Source of the DNA: a virus
Direction: 5' to 3' (one strand)
Virus record (IMG/VR): IMGVR_UViG_3300009149_005697
Location: 1-41,674 of that record
Length of the DNA stretch: 41,674 nt
Shown here piece by piece: positions 24,689 through 33,056 of this stretch. How positions within the stretch are numbered: the first letter of the stretch is position 1; each line of letters begins with the position of its first letter. The translations under genes and the position numbers were made by a program. A model generated the notes under the pieces. That model saw only the letters and a list, made by a program, of their open reading frames with translations. It ran no database searches and had not been told where the DNA came from.

Positions 24689-25262
24689 GATACTAGAATT
24701 CGAACGGGCTCTGGCGGCATATACTGGAGCACGCTATGCTGTGATGACCGATTGTTGTACACATGCCATCGAGCTTTGTCTAAGACACGATCGAATAGCA
24801 GCCACACGTTTCACTGCCTTCACTTATCTGAGCATACCAATGACCATGCACAAACTGGGCATCGAGTACGAGCTCATCGATGAAGATTGGCAAGGTGAAT
24901 ATGCTTTCCATGGCACACGTATCTGGGATTCTGCGCGCAGACTGGAACCAAGCATGTATCGGCCAGGACAACTGCAGTGTTTGAGCTTTGGTTTTTCAAA
25001 ACCCATGGCCACATCAACTGGCCGCGGTGGAGCAGTTTTGCTGGACGATGTGCTGACCTATCAGTGCTTGCTGAAGATGAGATACGATGGGCGCGATCTC
25101 GAGATATCTCCTTGGCAGTCGCAGCGAGAGTTCGTGCTGGGCTATCATTATCGCCCAACCATCGAAGAAGCACAATCAGCCATGGATGCCTTGATCAGAG
25201 TTCAACCCCAAAGCCAAAAAGTAGCCTATCCAGATTGCCGCAAAATCACCATCAGAAGTTGA
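24678..25262 (+). CDS. Short DegT/DnrJ/EryC1-like PLP aminotransferase homolog
   Basis: 194 residues from MFDKILEFERALAAYTGARY, starting 11 nt before the GalE-like stop. The opening matches the sugar-aminotransferase N-terminus (FE..LA.YTG..YAV....CT.AI.L.L), and LQCLSFGFSKPMATSTGRGG holds Lys108, the position of the PLP-binding lysine. Family members are ~370 residues; here the middle and the C-terminal domain are much reduced. It may be a minimal version that works with a partner, or a relic of a full enzyme. A role in making an amino sugar, or in substrate binding without catalysis, is inferred from context. Confidence 0.6.
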   Translation: MFDKILEFERALAAYTGARYAVMTDCCTHAIELCLRHDRIAATRFTAFTYLSIPMTMHKLGIEYELIDEDWQGEYAFHGTRIWDSARRLEPSMYRPGQLQCLSFGFSKPMATSTGRGGAVLLDDVLTYQCLLKMRYDGRDLEISPWQSQREFVLGYHYRPTIEEAQSAMDALIRVQPQSQKVAYPDCRKITIRS

Positions 25263-25268
25263 CTTTGA

Positions 25269-25276
25269 CCTAAATA
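25269..25276 (+). promoter_or_regulatory. Possible late promoter box CCTAAATA
   Basis: Predicted +1 ~25282, 48 nt before the folE ATG at 25330. Weak match at the first two bases. Confidence 0.35.
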
Positions 25277-25329
25277 TCAGCTACAATCAACACATGGTGA
25301 TCCACCACCCTTAACTCGGAGAACAATTG

Positions 25330-26028
25330 ATGCAAAAGGGCAAATACCTCAGCGACATCTTGCGCAAGCGCATGCAAGATGACGGAAAAAGATTCTGGGC
25401 TGGAGACAACATCTCGGACTATGTGCGTGACACAGACATACCGTTCCTGATTGATGAAGCCACTGAAGCATTCGAGCTGATGCTGGATCGGCTCTTGATC
25501 GACAGAGAGACTGACCCCAACAGTAAAGGCACAGCACGCAGGCTGGCCAAGATGTACTACAACGAGATCATGGCAGGTAGGTATGACTCTGCTCCAGATT
25601 GCACAGCTTTTCCAAACAACTCGGAGGATCGCTACGAAGGTATGTTGGTGGTGCGCAGTGAGATTAGATCGATGTGCAGCCACCATCATCAACCTGTGGT
25701 AGGTGTGGCCTACATCGGTATCTTGGCAGCAGAAAAATTGATAGGACTCAGCAAGTATACTCGTATCGCACAGTGGTGTGCTCGTAGAGGCACCTTGCAG
25801 GAAGAGCTTTGCAATGATATCGCCAGAGAGATCATGCGAGCCACAGATTCCAAAGATGTTGGTGTGTATATCCAGGCCACGCACGGTTGCTGTGAAAATC
25901 GCGGCATCATGGCACACAGCTCACTCACACAGACCACAGTGTTGCACGGTGCTTTCCGGACGGATCCTGCTGTGAAAAAAGAGTTTACTGATAATATCAA
26001 GCTACAGCAAGATTTCGCTCCAAGGTAA
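25330..26028 (+). CDS. folE: GTP cyclohydrolase I (FolE)
   Basis: 232 residues. RSMCSHHHQPVVGVAYIG carries the zinc Cys and His pair, AEKLIGLSKYTRIAQWCARR is the conserved helix with the substrate site, and IQATHGCCENRGIMAHSS holds the second zinc Cys and the RG pair. It converts GTP to 7,8-dihydroneopterin triphosphate, the first step of 7-deazaguanine synthesis (and of folate synthesis). With queD and queE in the window it most likely feeds the DpdA-type DNA modification. ATG 25330 is preferred over TTG 25327; a CGGAG site lies upstream. Confidence 0.9.
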   Translation: MQKGKYLSDILRKRMQDDGKRFWAGDNISDYVRDTDIPFLIDEATEAFELMLDRLLIDRETDPNSKGTARRLAKMYYNEIMAGRYDSAPDCTAFPNNSEDRYEGMLVVRSEIRSMCSHHHQPVVGVAYIGILAAEKLIGLSKYTRIAQWCARRGTLQEELCNDIAREIMRATDSKDVGVYIQATHGCCENRGIMAHSSLTQTTVLHGAFRTDPAVKKEFTDNIKLQQDFAPR

Positions 26029-26048
26029 GTGATAGTTAAACCGTTGGA

Positions 26049-26077
26049 TTGACCAATTAATCATGTTTGTGTAAAAT
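26049..26077 (+). promoter_or_regulatory. Sigma70-type promoter
   Basis: TTGACC, 17-bp spacer, TAAAAT. Predicted +1 ~26084, giving a 26-nt leader with AGGAG before the GTG at 26110. It sits in one of the few real gaps. Confidence 0.65.
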
Positions 26078-26109
26078 CAAGACTCAATTATCAAACCCAG
26101 GAGTAATCT

Positions 26110-27684
26110 GTGCTGGAGCCATCATTACAAAGCATACTGATATCATTTGATGCAGTTGACGATCAGATCAAAATCGACCATCTTGCTATAACTTCGCAAA
26201 AATCAGAAAAACCAAAAGGTGCCAGCGGGCCGTTTTCTAATCTATCAATTGGTACTGTAGCGTTGCCGGCATTGTTGGCGGCCTGCGGTGGCGGTAACAA
26301 CGTGCCGGTGTCTCAAGACATCGATTTTGTCAATCAGCTACAAGGTCCGGCATACATCAATGAATCACTGAGTAAATCCTATGCCTGGGGTAGATTGGTG
26401 GGCAATGTCTACGGTGATGTCGACAATGACGGGGACATTGATATAATCACCTTTCCCAGCAACTATACCACACCGGTGCCGATCCCGGCCATCGTCTGGA
26501 TCAATCAAAATGGAAGATTCGTTCCCAATGATCAAGCCATCAATGCGGCGCGTGATTTCCAATATGTCAGAGACAGCATCGCTGGTGATTTCAACAATGA
26601 CGGCCGCATGGATTTCATGCTGGTCGATCAAGGATGGGAATTGAACAATCGAAACCCTGCCTATTTCAAGGGAGCAGCACCAATATTGTTGGAAGCCAGC
26701 GACTACGGATTGACCTGGAAAGACAGCTCGCAATGGTTGGACACCCAAGGCCGAACCATTGATGCTTTCCATCACGTCGGGGCTGCCAGCGATTTTGATC
26801 AGGACGGTGATTTAGATATCGTGATAGCTTCGTTCAATGGTGGTCTGCGTCTTTTTGTCAATGATGGTGATGGTACTTTTACATGGCGCAAAGAGCTGAT
26901 AGACTCGGCATGGAGCAATCAAGACCCAACGTACCCGGCCAGCGGAGCAGGTTGGGTGAAATCAGCAACCACGGGCTCGATGGCTATCGTGGCCGGACAA
27001 TTTAGATGGTGGACACAATCCGACAACATCGGAGGTCCTGCAGTGCTGCAGTTCATCGATGGCAAATTCACAGAAACTCAGCGATTGGAACGTCCTTTTG
27101 CAGATGGCATAGGCAGGAACTATGGAGCTGTTGACAGCTACAATGTTGATGTCAACGGTGATGGTTTTGAAGATATCGTGATGCTATGGGAAACCGAAAA
27201 CACCAACGGCATCGACGATGGCATCAGTGATCTTTCAGGTCGCCCCGGTGAAAATCGCTATCAAGATTGGAGCAATGCACTGTTCACTGTTTATCAACAG
27301 CAAAAGGACGGTTCTTTTGTGTTGACCAGCACCCAGAGTACCAATGGCAAAGGGGGCGCCAGCCAATTATATCTCAAAGATCTGGACCAAGACGGAGACA
27401 TAGATTTTTGGCAGAACAGTTTTGGTGTGCATCCAGCTCGGGCCAATGAAATGATTTGGCTTAACAATGGCACCGGATATTTTGCCAATCCTGCCCCATT
27501 TGTTTTGTCTGGTCAAAATTTTCCCGAATGGTATCTGGGACAACCGATTTTCCTAGATGCCAACACAGACGGGCGAGTTGACATGGTTCTCTTGGACACT
27601 ATCTATAGCAAGGATTCCAGTTTCAGTATAGGCGAACAGATATCCACTTGGATAAATCAATCAAATTTGGAGGTTTGGCCTTGA
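26110..27684 (+). CDS. FG-GAP/VCBS repeat protein with internal lipobox-like segment
   Basis: 524 residues, GTG start with AGGAG. It has at least six Asp-rich calcium-loop repeats of the FG-GAP type: DVDNDGDIDI, DFNNDGRMDF, DFDQDGDLDI, DVNGDGFEDI, DLDQDGDIDF and DANTDGRVDM, spread through ~100-510, as in integrin-like beta-propellers. Residues 46-61 (SIGTVALPALLAACGGG) look like a lipoprotein signal with lipobox Cys59, but 45 mostly polar residues stand before it, so standard export is doubtful. Bacterial proteins of this kind are surface adhesins or enzymes. In a phage it may be a receptor-binding or superinfection-blocking protein taken from a host. It has its own sigma70-type promoter. Confidence 0.75.
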   Translation: MLEPSLQSILISFDAVDDQIKIDHLAITSQKSEKPKGASGPFSNLSIGTVALPALLAACGGGNNVPVSQDIDFVNQLQGPAYINESLSKSYAWGRLVGNVYGDVDNDGDIDIITFPSNYTTPVPIPAIVWINQNGRFVPNDQAINAARDFQYVRDSIAGDFNNDGRMDFMLVDQGWELNNRNPAYFKGAAPILLEASDYGLTWKDSSQWLDTQGRTIDAFHHVGAASDFDQDGDLDIVIASFNGGLRLFVNDGDGTFTWRKELIDSAWSNQDPTYPASGAGWVKSATTGSMAIVAGQFRWWTQSDNIGGPAVLQFIDGKFTETQRLERPFADGIGRNYGAVDSYNVDVNGDGFEDIVMLWETENTNGIDDGISDLSGRPGENRYQDWSNALFTVYQQQKDGSFVLTSTQSTNGKGGASQLYLKDLDQDGDIDFWQNSFGVHPARANEMIWLNNGTGYFANPAPFVLSGQNFPEWYLGQPIFLDANTDGRVDMVLLDTIYSKDSSFSIGEQISTWINQSNLEVWP

Positions 27685-28064
27685 AATTATCAGATGCTCA
27701 ACAGCAAAACATAGCACCCTGGGATGATCTGGTCTGGAACAACGATCATGTCACTGTGTTCCGAGATCGTTATCCTGTCACGCCTGGACACATGCTGTTT
27801 GTGCCCAACTCTGATGAACCTTGCATGATTCATCTGGCCATGACAGAAGCTCAATTAGAAGGCGACCGCTTGGTCGACAGCGGTGACTGCGATGGGTACA
27901 ACATCGGATTCAACCAGGGTAAATCAGCCGGACAGACCGTGATGTATCCACACATACATCTCATACCGCGACGTTCGGGCGATTGCTCGGACCCCACAGG
28001 TGGCGTGCGTGGAGTGATACCTGACCGACAAAATTACAAAACCAACACATATCAACAACCATAA
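27681..28064 (+). CDS. HIT-family nucleotide-binding protein
   Basis: 127 residues from the TTG at 27681, which overlaps the previous stop (TTGA) and follows GGAGG by 7 nt; TTG 27648 is in frame but less likely. FRDRYPVTPGHMLFVPN is the typical HIT second strand and loop, and NIGFNQGKSAGQTV then MYPHIHLIPR is the HIT signature. The first His of H-x-H-x-H is Tyr89; the middle (H91, normally the nucleophile) and last (H93) are kept. HIT proteins are nucleotide hydrolases or transferases. Here a role in nucleotide-sugar or modified-base salvage is only a guess. Confidence 0.75.
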   Translation: MKLSDAQQQNIAPWDDLVWNNDHVTVFRDRYPVTPGHMLFVPNSDEPCMIHLAMTEAQLEGDRLVDSGDCDGYNIGFNQGKSAGQTVMYPHIHLIPRRSGDCSDPTGGVRGVIPDRQNYKTNTYQQP

Positions 28065-28145
28065 GTATGGATTCTTAGTGGACTCTTCTGACATTCATCC
28101 CACTTTAAAAATTCTGCATGTCATCTTTCTATAGGAAAAATTGAG

Positions 28146-28727
28146 ATGGCAAAATATCTTTCAACAAAAACATACGGCAATGACCGCGGATTTTCCTGCT
28201 GTTTCCGTCAATGGCCCAGCACGCACAGCCATTGCAGTCTGCTTCATGGATACAGTATCGGTATCCGATTGACATTCGAAAGCGAGACACTGGATGACCG
28301 TAACTGGGTCATGGATTTTGGCGGTCTCAGCGCATTCAAGGCCTGGGCCGAACACATGTTTGATCACACCATGTTGGTGGCCCAAGACGACCCATTTCTA
28401 TACGAATTCCAATGACTCAGTCATCTTGGCCATTCGGTGGCATCGGGCACAGGATCTATCACAGATGTGGCACCCAATGAACGCGGCGCTGTGTGTGATC
28501 TACGCATAGTAGAAGCTGTGGGCTGTGAAAAATTTGCCGAATTGGCCTATCACAAGATGCAGGAGATGCTGGATGCCTGGCAATCTGGCACAGCTTGGTG
28601 CTTCACCGACACGCGTGGTGGCCGGCATAGTTTTGATGCCAGGTATCCCGTGGGACAAGGTGTGATACTCCAATCTGTGGAAGTTTTCGAACATCTTGGA
28701 AATTCTGCTATCTATCAAGGAATCTGA
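28146..28727 (+). CDS. queD: QueD-like 6-carboxytetrahydropterin synthase, interrupted by in-frame TGA
   Basis: The first 89 codons (MAKYLSTKTYGNDRGFSCCF..., HSHCSLLHGYSIGI, WVMDFGGLSAFKAW, MFDHTMLV) match the N-terminal half of phage QueD: zinc His, Cys-x3-His, DFG and DH motifs. A TGA at 28413-28415 then follows, and the SAME frame continues with VGCEKFAELAYHKM and ends VEVFEHLGNSAIYQGI, which is the expected QueD C-terminus with its catalytic Cys-Glu region and Glu-His. So one gene of ~193 codons is split by a single stop. QueD converts dihydroneopterin triphosphate to 6-carboxytetrahydropterin, between FolE and QueE. The TGA may be read through (context CAA TGA C), be a recent nonsense mutation, or be a sequencing error. 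Confidence 0.75.
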
Positions 28728-28732
28728 CAGTT

Positions 28733-29557
28733 TTGGAAACCAAACACAAGGATGACATAATCAGTATTTTGTTGCCCACTCGGGGCCGCACTGATGCATT
28801 AAAAACCAGTCTTGACAGCTTGTTTGATCTCGCCGATGATGTGGGCAAGCTCGAGCTTTTGTTGGGCATGGATGACGATGATGCTGCCAGTTCGCAATGG
28901 GTACAAGAAAATCTGCTTCCGGATCTAGACGCACGAGGTATTGATTATACCTTGCTGCATTTTGAACCGTTGGGTTATGCCCGACTCAATGTCTATGTAA
29001 ACGCACTGGCTCGACACAGCAGCGGAGACTGGTTTTTCTTCTGGAACGACGATGCTGTGATGTTGACGCCGGGCTGGGACACCCGCGTGCGAGAAAAAAC
29101 TTCAGAATTTTCCTGCATACGCATCCCCACGCACAATTGTCATCCTTATGCTATATTCCCTATTATTCCACGTGCATGGCTGGACATCTGTGGTTATCTC
29201 AGCGATCACCAACTCAATGATGCATGGATCAGCCAGATCAGCTATATATTAGACATCATGGTCAATGTAGACATCGATGTAAGACACGATCGATTTGATC
29301 TCACTGGTGCCAATCAGGATGATACCTATCAACGGCGTGTGATGTTTGAATTTGATCCCAATGACCCTAGAGATTTCAACTATCCCTCAAGACGACAACA
29401 ACGCATGCAGGATGCGGTCAAGATCAGCAACTTTCTAACTGCCCAAGGCAGAGACATGACCTGGTTCGGTCGGGTGCTGAAAGGTCAGCAAGATCCTTGG
29501 GCCAAAATGACCGGCCCTGAGTACGATCCCAACAAACAGATCAAACAATGGAAATGA
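28733..29557 (+). CDS. Glycosyltransferase, GT-A fold (family 2-like)
   Basis: 274 residues, TTG start 6 nt after the queD end. IISILLPTRGRTDALKTSLD is the GT2 N-terminal strand and helix; LLLGMDDDDA and FFFWNDDAVMLTPGWD match the nucleotide-sugar and metal-binding DxD region. No membrane segment. It would add a sugar from a nucleotide donor to a glycan or protein. It stands between the nucleotide-sugar genes at 23.7 kb and those at 29.7 kb, so a common glycan product is likely. Confidence 0.7.
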   Translation: METKHKDDIISILLPTRGRTDALKTSLDSLFDLADDVGKLELLLGMDDDDAASSQWVQENLLPDLDARGIDYTLLHFEPLGYARLNVYVNALARHSSGDWFFFWNDDAVMLTPGWDTRVREKTSEFSCIRIPTHNCHPYAIFPIIPRAWLDICGYLSDHQLNDAWISQISYILDIMVNVDIDVRHDRFDLTGANQDDTYQRRVMFEFDPNDPRDFNYPSRRQQRMQDAVKISNFLTAQGRDMTWFGRVLKGQQDPWAKMTGPEYDPNKQIKQWK

Positions 29558-29666
29558 GTTGCGCCACTGTGTCACGTGAAAGGTGTAGACTCGTGCACTC
29601 CAGCAGCCAACCCAGCATTTTTGTCCAACGTTGATGACAACTTATCAGGTAGGAGATTCCAACTTA

Positions 29667-30710
29667 ATGAACAAACAAACCGTGATGGTCACTGGTGGTG
29701 CTGGATTTATTGGGCACCATATGATACGCCGCTTGCTCAAGCACCCTGAGTACAATATTATTTCTCTGGACCGATTAGACTTTTCCGGTAATCTCAATCG
29801 ACTGGCCGAACTTGCACAAGAATTTGGACCTGATGAGATGCGTAGATTGCGTGTGATATATCACGATCTTCGTGCAGAAATCAATCCACAATTGGCAGCC
29901 CAGATTGGTGAAGTCGACTATGTGATCCACATGGCCGCAGGCAGTCATGTCACACGCAGCATCGAAAACCCCATGTTGTTTGTGCAAGACAATGTGGTGG
30001 GTACATGTAACTTGTTGGACTACACTCGTAGATATTTGCCCGGTATCAAGAAGTTTATAAATTTTGGCACCGACGAAGTGTTTGGATCTGCACCTGACGG
30101 TGTTGAATACCGAGAATATGATCGCTACAACAGTCGCAGTCCTTATTCAGCCACCAAAGCTGGTGCCGAGGAACTGTGCGTGGCTTACGAAAACACATTT
30201 GGCATGCCTATCTACTGTACTCATACCATGAATGTTTTTGGAGAGCGGCAATTGCCAGAAAAGTTCCTTGGTTTGGTCATGCGCAAGGTACTGGACGATC
30301 AAGAAGTTACCATCCACTGTGATGAAAAAACTGGCACCGAAAGTGGTCTGCGTCATTGGGTACATGCTGCCGATGTGGCTGATGCAACCATGTTTATCAT
30401 GAACTTGCCGCACAAGGGATTTGCATTGCCTGCTGATTTCGGTGGTGCCACTTGTCCCAAGTTCAATATTGTGGGGCAGCGAGAAATCAGCAATCTCGAA
30501 GTGGCACAACATGTTGCAAAGATAATGGGGCGTGGTCTCCGCTATGTCATGGTGGGATATGATACCCAACGCCCGGGACACGACTTTCGTTATGCACTCA
30601 GTGGCGAATACATGAAGAGTCTAGGATGGGAGCCCAAGTACGACTTTGATACTCGCTTGGAACAAATGGTGAACTGGACTCTGAAAAACTCTCGCTGGTT
30701 GATGCTATGA
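29667..30710 (+). CDS. dTDP-glucose 4,6-dehydratase-like SDR (RmlB-like)
   Basis: 347 residues from MNKQTVMVTGGAGFIGHHMI (ATG 29667; upstream in-frame starts exist at 29631/29634). Rossmann GGAGFIG; VIHMAAGSHVTRSIENP; NFGTDEVFGS (TDE of the RmlB active site); SPYSATKAGAEE (YxxxK); MNVFGERQLPEKF; and HVADVA-like HAADVADATMF. The TDEVFG motif favours 4,6-dehydratases over epimerases. It would make a 4-keto-6-deoxy nucleotide sugar, the substrate of the C-methyltransferase that follows with a 4-nt overlap. Confidence 0.75.
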   Translation: MNKQTVMVTGGAGFIGHHMIRRLLKHPEYNIISLDRLDFSGNLNRLAELAQEFGPDEMRRLRVIYHDLRAEINPQLAAQIGEVDYVIHMAAGSHVTRSIENPMLFVQDNVVGTCNLLDYTRRYLPGIKKFINFGTDEVFGSAPDGVEYREYDRYNSRSPYSATKAGAEELCVAYENTFGMPIYCTHTMNVFGERQLPEKFLGLVMRKVLDDQEVTIHCDEKTGTESGLRHWVHAADVADATMFIMNLPHKGFALPADFGGATCPKFNIVGQREISNLEVAQHVAKIMGRGLRYVMVGYDTQRPGHDFRYALSGEYMKSLGWEPKYDFDTRLEQMVNWTLKNSRWLML

Positions 30711-31915
30711 ATCATGTACATGAAAACACGCAATGTCTGGCGTGTGGCAGCCACGACATTCAAACAGCACTGGATCTAGGAGTCCAGCCTCTGGCCAATG
30801 CTTATAAAACAGCAGCCAGTGATGCTGAAAATCGTTATCCTTTGGCAGTGAGGCTTTGCCACGACTGCTATCATCTGCAGTTGAGTCATACCGTTGATCC
30901 AGGAATTATCTACAAGAATTACTTGTATGCCACTGGCACCAACAAGACCATCCGAGAATACTCACAGTGGTTTGCTAATTTTTGTTTGGAATATCTTCCC
31001 GGATCATCCAGTGTGCTTGATATTGGGTGCAACGATGGCACCCAATTAGACTATTTCAAGCAATTGGGGTTGAAAACCCATGGCATTGATCCAGCTGAAA
31101 ATTTACACCAACGCAGCAGCGCCAATCACAGTGTGGTGTGTGACTTCTTTGGTCCGTCGGCAGTGGCTCAGTTGGGCCACAACGACTACAACATAATCAC
31201 TGCACAGAATGTTTGCGCGCACAATCCTGATCCTTTGGGATTTTTGCAGTCGTGCCACGATCTCATGCGTGATCATACACTGTTGTTTGTGCAAACCAGC
31301 CAAGCTGACATGGTGTTGCACAACGAGTTTGATACCATCTATCATGAGCATGTGAACTTCTTCAATGCCAACAGCATGTTTAAATTGGCGCAGCGTGCCG
31401 GACTGCACTTGATTGATGTTGTTAAAACTCCCATACACGGCAACAGCTACATCTTTGTGTTGAGTTTGCACCCTAGTCGTCAGCATCATGTGCAGAATAT
31501 CCTTGCCATGGAAGCATCACTGCTTGAAATCAGCACCTACCAACAATGGCGTGATACTGTAGAATCAAACATGACAGCTTTGAAAGTGTTGGTCGAGCAG
31601 TATCGCACACAAGGATACCTGTTGGTGGGCTATGGAGCCGCAGCCAAAGGCAATACCTTGTTGAACTATGCCGAGCTTGATCTAGATTTTATTGTGGATG
31701 ACAATCCTCTCAAACAAGGATTGTACACGCCTGGACGTGCTGTTGCCATAGTGGGCATTGAACGCCTACAAGACTTGGATCAACATGCCCGTGTGTTGTT
31801 TGTTCCACTGGCATGGAATTTCTTTGATGAGATTCGACAACGCATCCTTGCTGTGCGTAACCACGAGCGTGATGAATTTTTACGATATTTTCCCAAGGTA
31901 GAATTGGTGAGATGA
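30707..31915 (+). CDS. NDP-hexose C-methyltransferase-like protein
   Basis: 402 residues. An N-terminal zinc domain (CLACGSHDIQTALDLGVQPL; LCHDCYHLQLSHTVDP) is followed by the SAM-binding core (SVLDIGCNDGTQLDYFKQLG) and HEHVNFFNANSMF, then a C-terminal domain with LVGYGAAAKGNTLLNYAEL and FIVDDNPLKQGLYTPG. This order is that of the TylC3/TcaB9-type sugar C-methyltransferases that act on 4-keto-6-deoxy sugars. It directly follows the RmlB-like gene (overlap 4 nt), so the two likely make a branched deoxy sugar for a glycan. Confidence 0.8.
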   Translation: MNHVHENTQCLACGSHDIQTALDLGVQPLANAYKTAASDAENRYPLAVRLCHDCYHLQLSHTVDPGIIYKNYLYATGTNKTIREYSQWFANFCLEYLPGSSSVLDIGCNDGTQLDYFKQLGLKTHGIDPAENLHQRSSANHSVVCDFFGPSAVAQLGHNDYNIITAQNVCAHNPDPLGFLQSCHDLMRDHTLLFVQTSQADMVLHNEFDTIYHEHVNFFNANSMFKLAQRAGLHLIDVVKTPIHGNSYIFVLSLHPSRQHHVQNILAMEASLLEISTYQQWRDTVESNMTALKVLVEQYRTQGYLLVGYGAAAKGNTLLNYAELDLDFIVDDNPLKQGLYTPGRAVAIVGIERLQDLDQHARVLFVPLAWNFFDEIRQRILAVRNHERDEFLRYFPKVELVR

Positions 31916-32679
31916 AGAACTATCTAATCAAGGGCCTACACAAAATTGGCAGTACCAAATGGTGGCCCGGCAGTGATCGCAGTTGGGAAGGTGATCTGTA
32001 CCCCATGTACGAGAAGATGAATGAACTCAGCGAACAAAGTTTTTTCCATTTCTTAGAAGATGACTGGGAACTGATCAATCTTGTGAGCTCGGCCACAGAT
32101 GTGAACCATGTGTTTAGGCAACAGTTTCAGTCTATATGGGAAATTTGGCAACGTGAGCCCTGCAATATTTTTTATTGCGGTTCTGATACCCAGATGATCA
32201 AGCCCACCCGGGTATTTGATCAATATCAACACTTTCTACTGTTCAACTACACTGACCCAAAAAGTTTTGGTCCATGTGTGCACTTTCTCAATGCTGACAT
32301 TAGATACTATCCCAGTACCATGAGCCGAGACATGTGGACCTGGGCATTGGCACAAACCAAAACACTTGACTGGTGGAACAGCGATCAGTTACTATACAAT
32401 CAGATGGTATGGAGTCAAGGACTTGGGGCAGAAAAAGTCATCGATCCTCGCATGGCCTATCAGGGGTTTATGTTGCCCGGTGATGATCGAAAACGTGCCA
32501 TGTCCGACAAATGGAACAATTGTAGGATCGAGGATGCAAATATCATTCACTGGCATGGCAGTCGTGGCGCACAAGCAAAACTGGAACTGATGCAGAACAT
32601 CAACTCTCAATTGGGTGTGCCTTCCACTGTGATCCGTGATATTAGCAGACAAGTCATCGATATTTCTCATATCGCATAG
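31912..32679 (+). CDS. Putative glycosyltransferase
   Basis: 255 residues, ATGA overlap with the methyltransferase. NIFYCGSDTQMIKPTRVFDQ resembles the donor-site strand with a DxD-like SDT, CVHFLNADIRYYPSTMSRDM and WWNSDQLLYNQMVWSQ are helix-strand pieces, and IIHWHGSRGAQAK contains the late HxH seen in GT-A glycosyltransferases. No transmembrane segment. Family is uncertain. Position in the operon (dehydratase, methyltransferase, this gene, cupin) suggests it transfers the finished sugar. Confidence 0.55.
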   Translation: MKNYLIKGLHKIGSTKWWPGSDRSWEGDLYPMYEKMNELSEQSFFHFLEDDWELINLVSSATDVNHVFRQQFQSIWEIWQREPCNIFYCGSDTQMIKPTRVFDQYQHFLLFNYTDPKSFGPCVHFLNADIRYYPSTMSRDMWTWALAQTKTLDWWNSDQLLYNQMVWSQGLGAEKVIDPRMAYQGFMLPGDDRKRAMSDKWNNCRIEDANIIHWHGSRGAQAKLELMQNINSQLGVPSTVIRDISRQVIDISHIA

Positions 32680-32696
32680 GCCATCTACACAAAGCC

Positions 32697-33047
32697 ATGA
32701 TCGCAGGAAAAGTATGGGGCCACACCCAATTACTGGAAGCCAATGGTATGTTGGAATTCCATAGGATTGAAGCCAGAGCAGGCGGAGTTTGTAGCAAACA
32801 CAGACACAGACACAAATGGAACGGGTTTTTTGTAGAGTCAGGAAAGATGGTTGTACGTGTGTGGAAGAACGATTATGATCTAGTGGACGAAACTGTGCTG
32901 ACTGCAGGACAATATACCAAAGTTGCTCCTGGAGAATATCACCAGTTTGAGGCAGTCGAAGATACCATTACTTTTAAATTGTACTGGGCAGAATTTGATC
33001 ATACCGATATAGAAAGAGAAACTGTGGGATTTTCCAAAGAATCTTAG
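32697..33047 (+). CDS. Cupin-domain protein
   Basis: 116 residues. SKHRHRHKWNGFFVESGKMV is cupin motif 1 (His-rich, then a Gly turn), and KVAPGEYHQFEAVEDTITFK is motif 2. Single-domain cupins include sugar epimerases/isomerases and metal-bound sensors. Given the neighbours, a sugar isomerase or a metal-dependent enzyme in the same pathway is the best inference; the sequence alone does not show the activity. Confidence 0.75.
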   Translation: MIAGKVWGHTQLLEANGMLEFHRIEARAGGVCSKHRHRHKWNGFFVESGKMVVRVWKNDYDLVDETVLTAGQYTKVAPGEYHQFEAVEDTITFKLYWAEFDHTDIERETVGFSKES

Positions 33048-33056
33048 GAGGATTGT

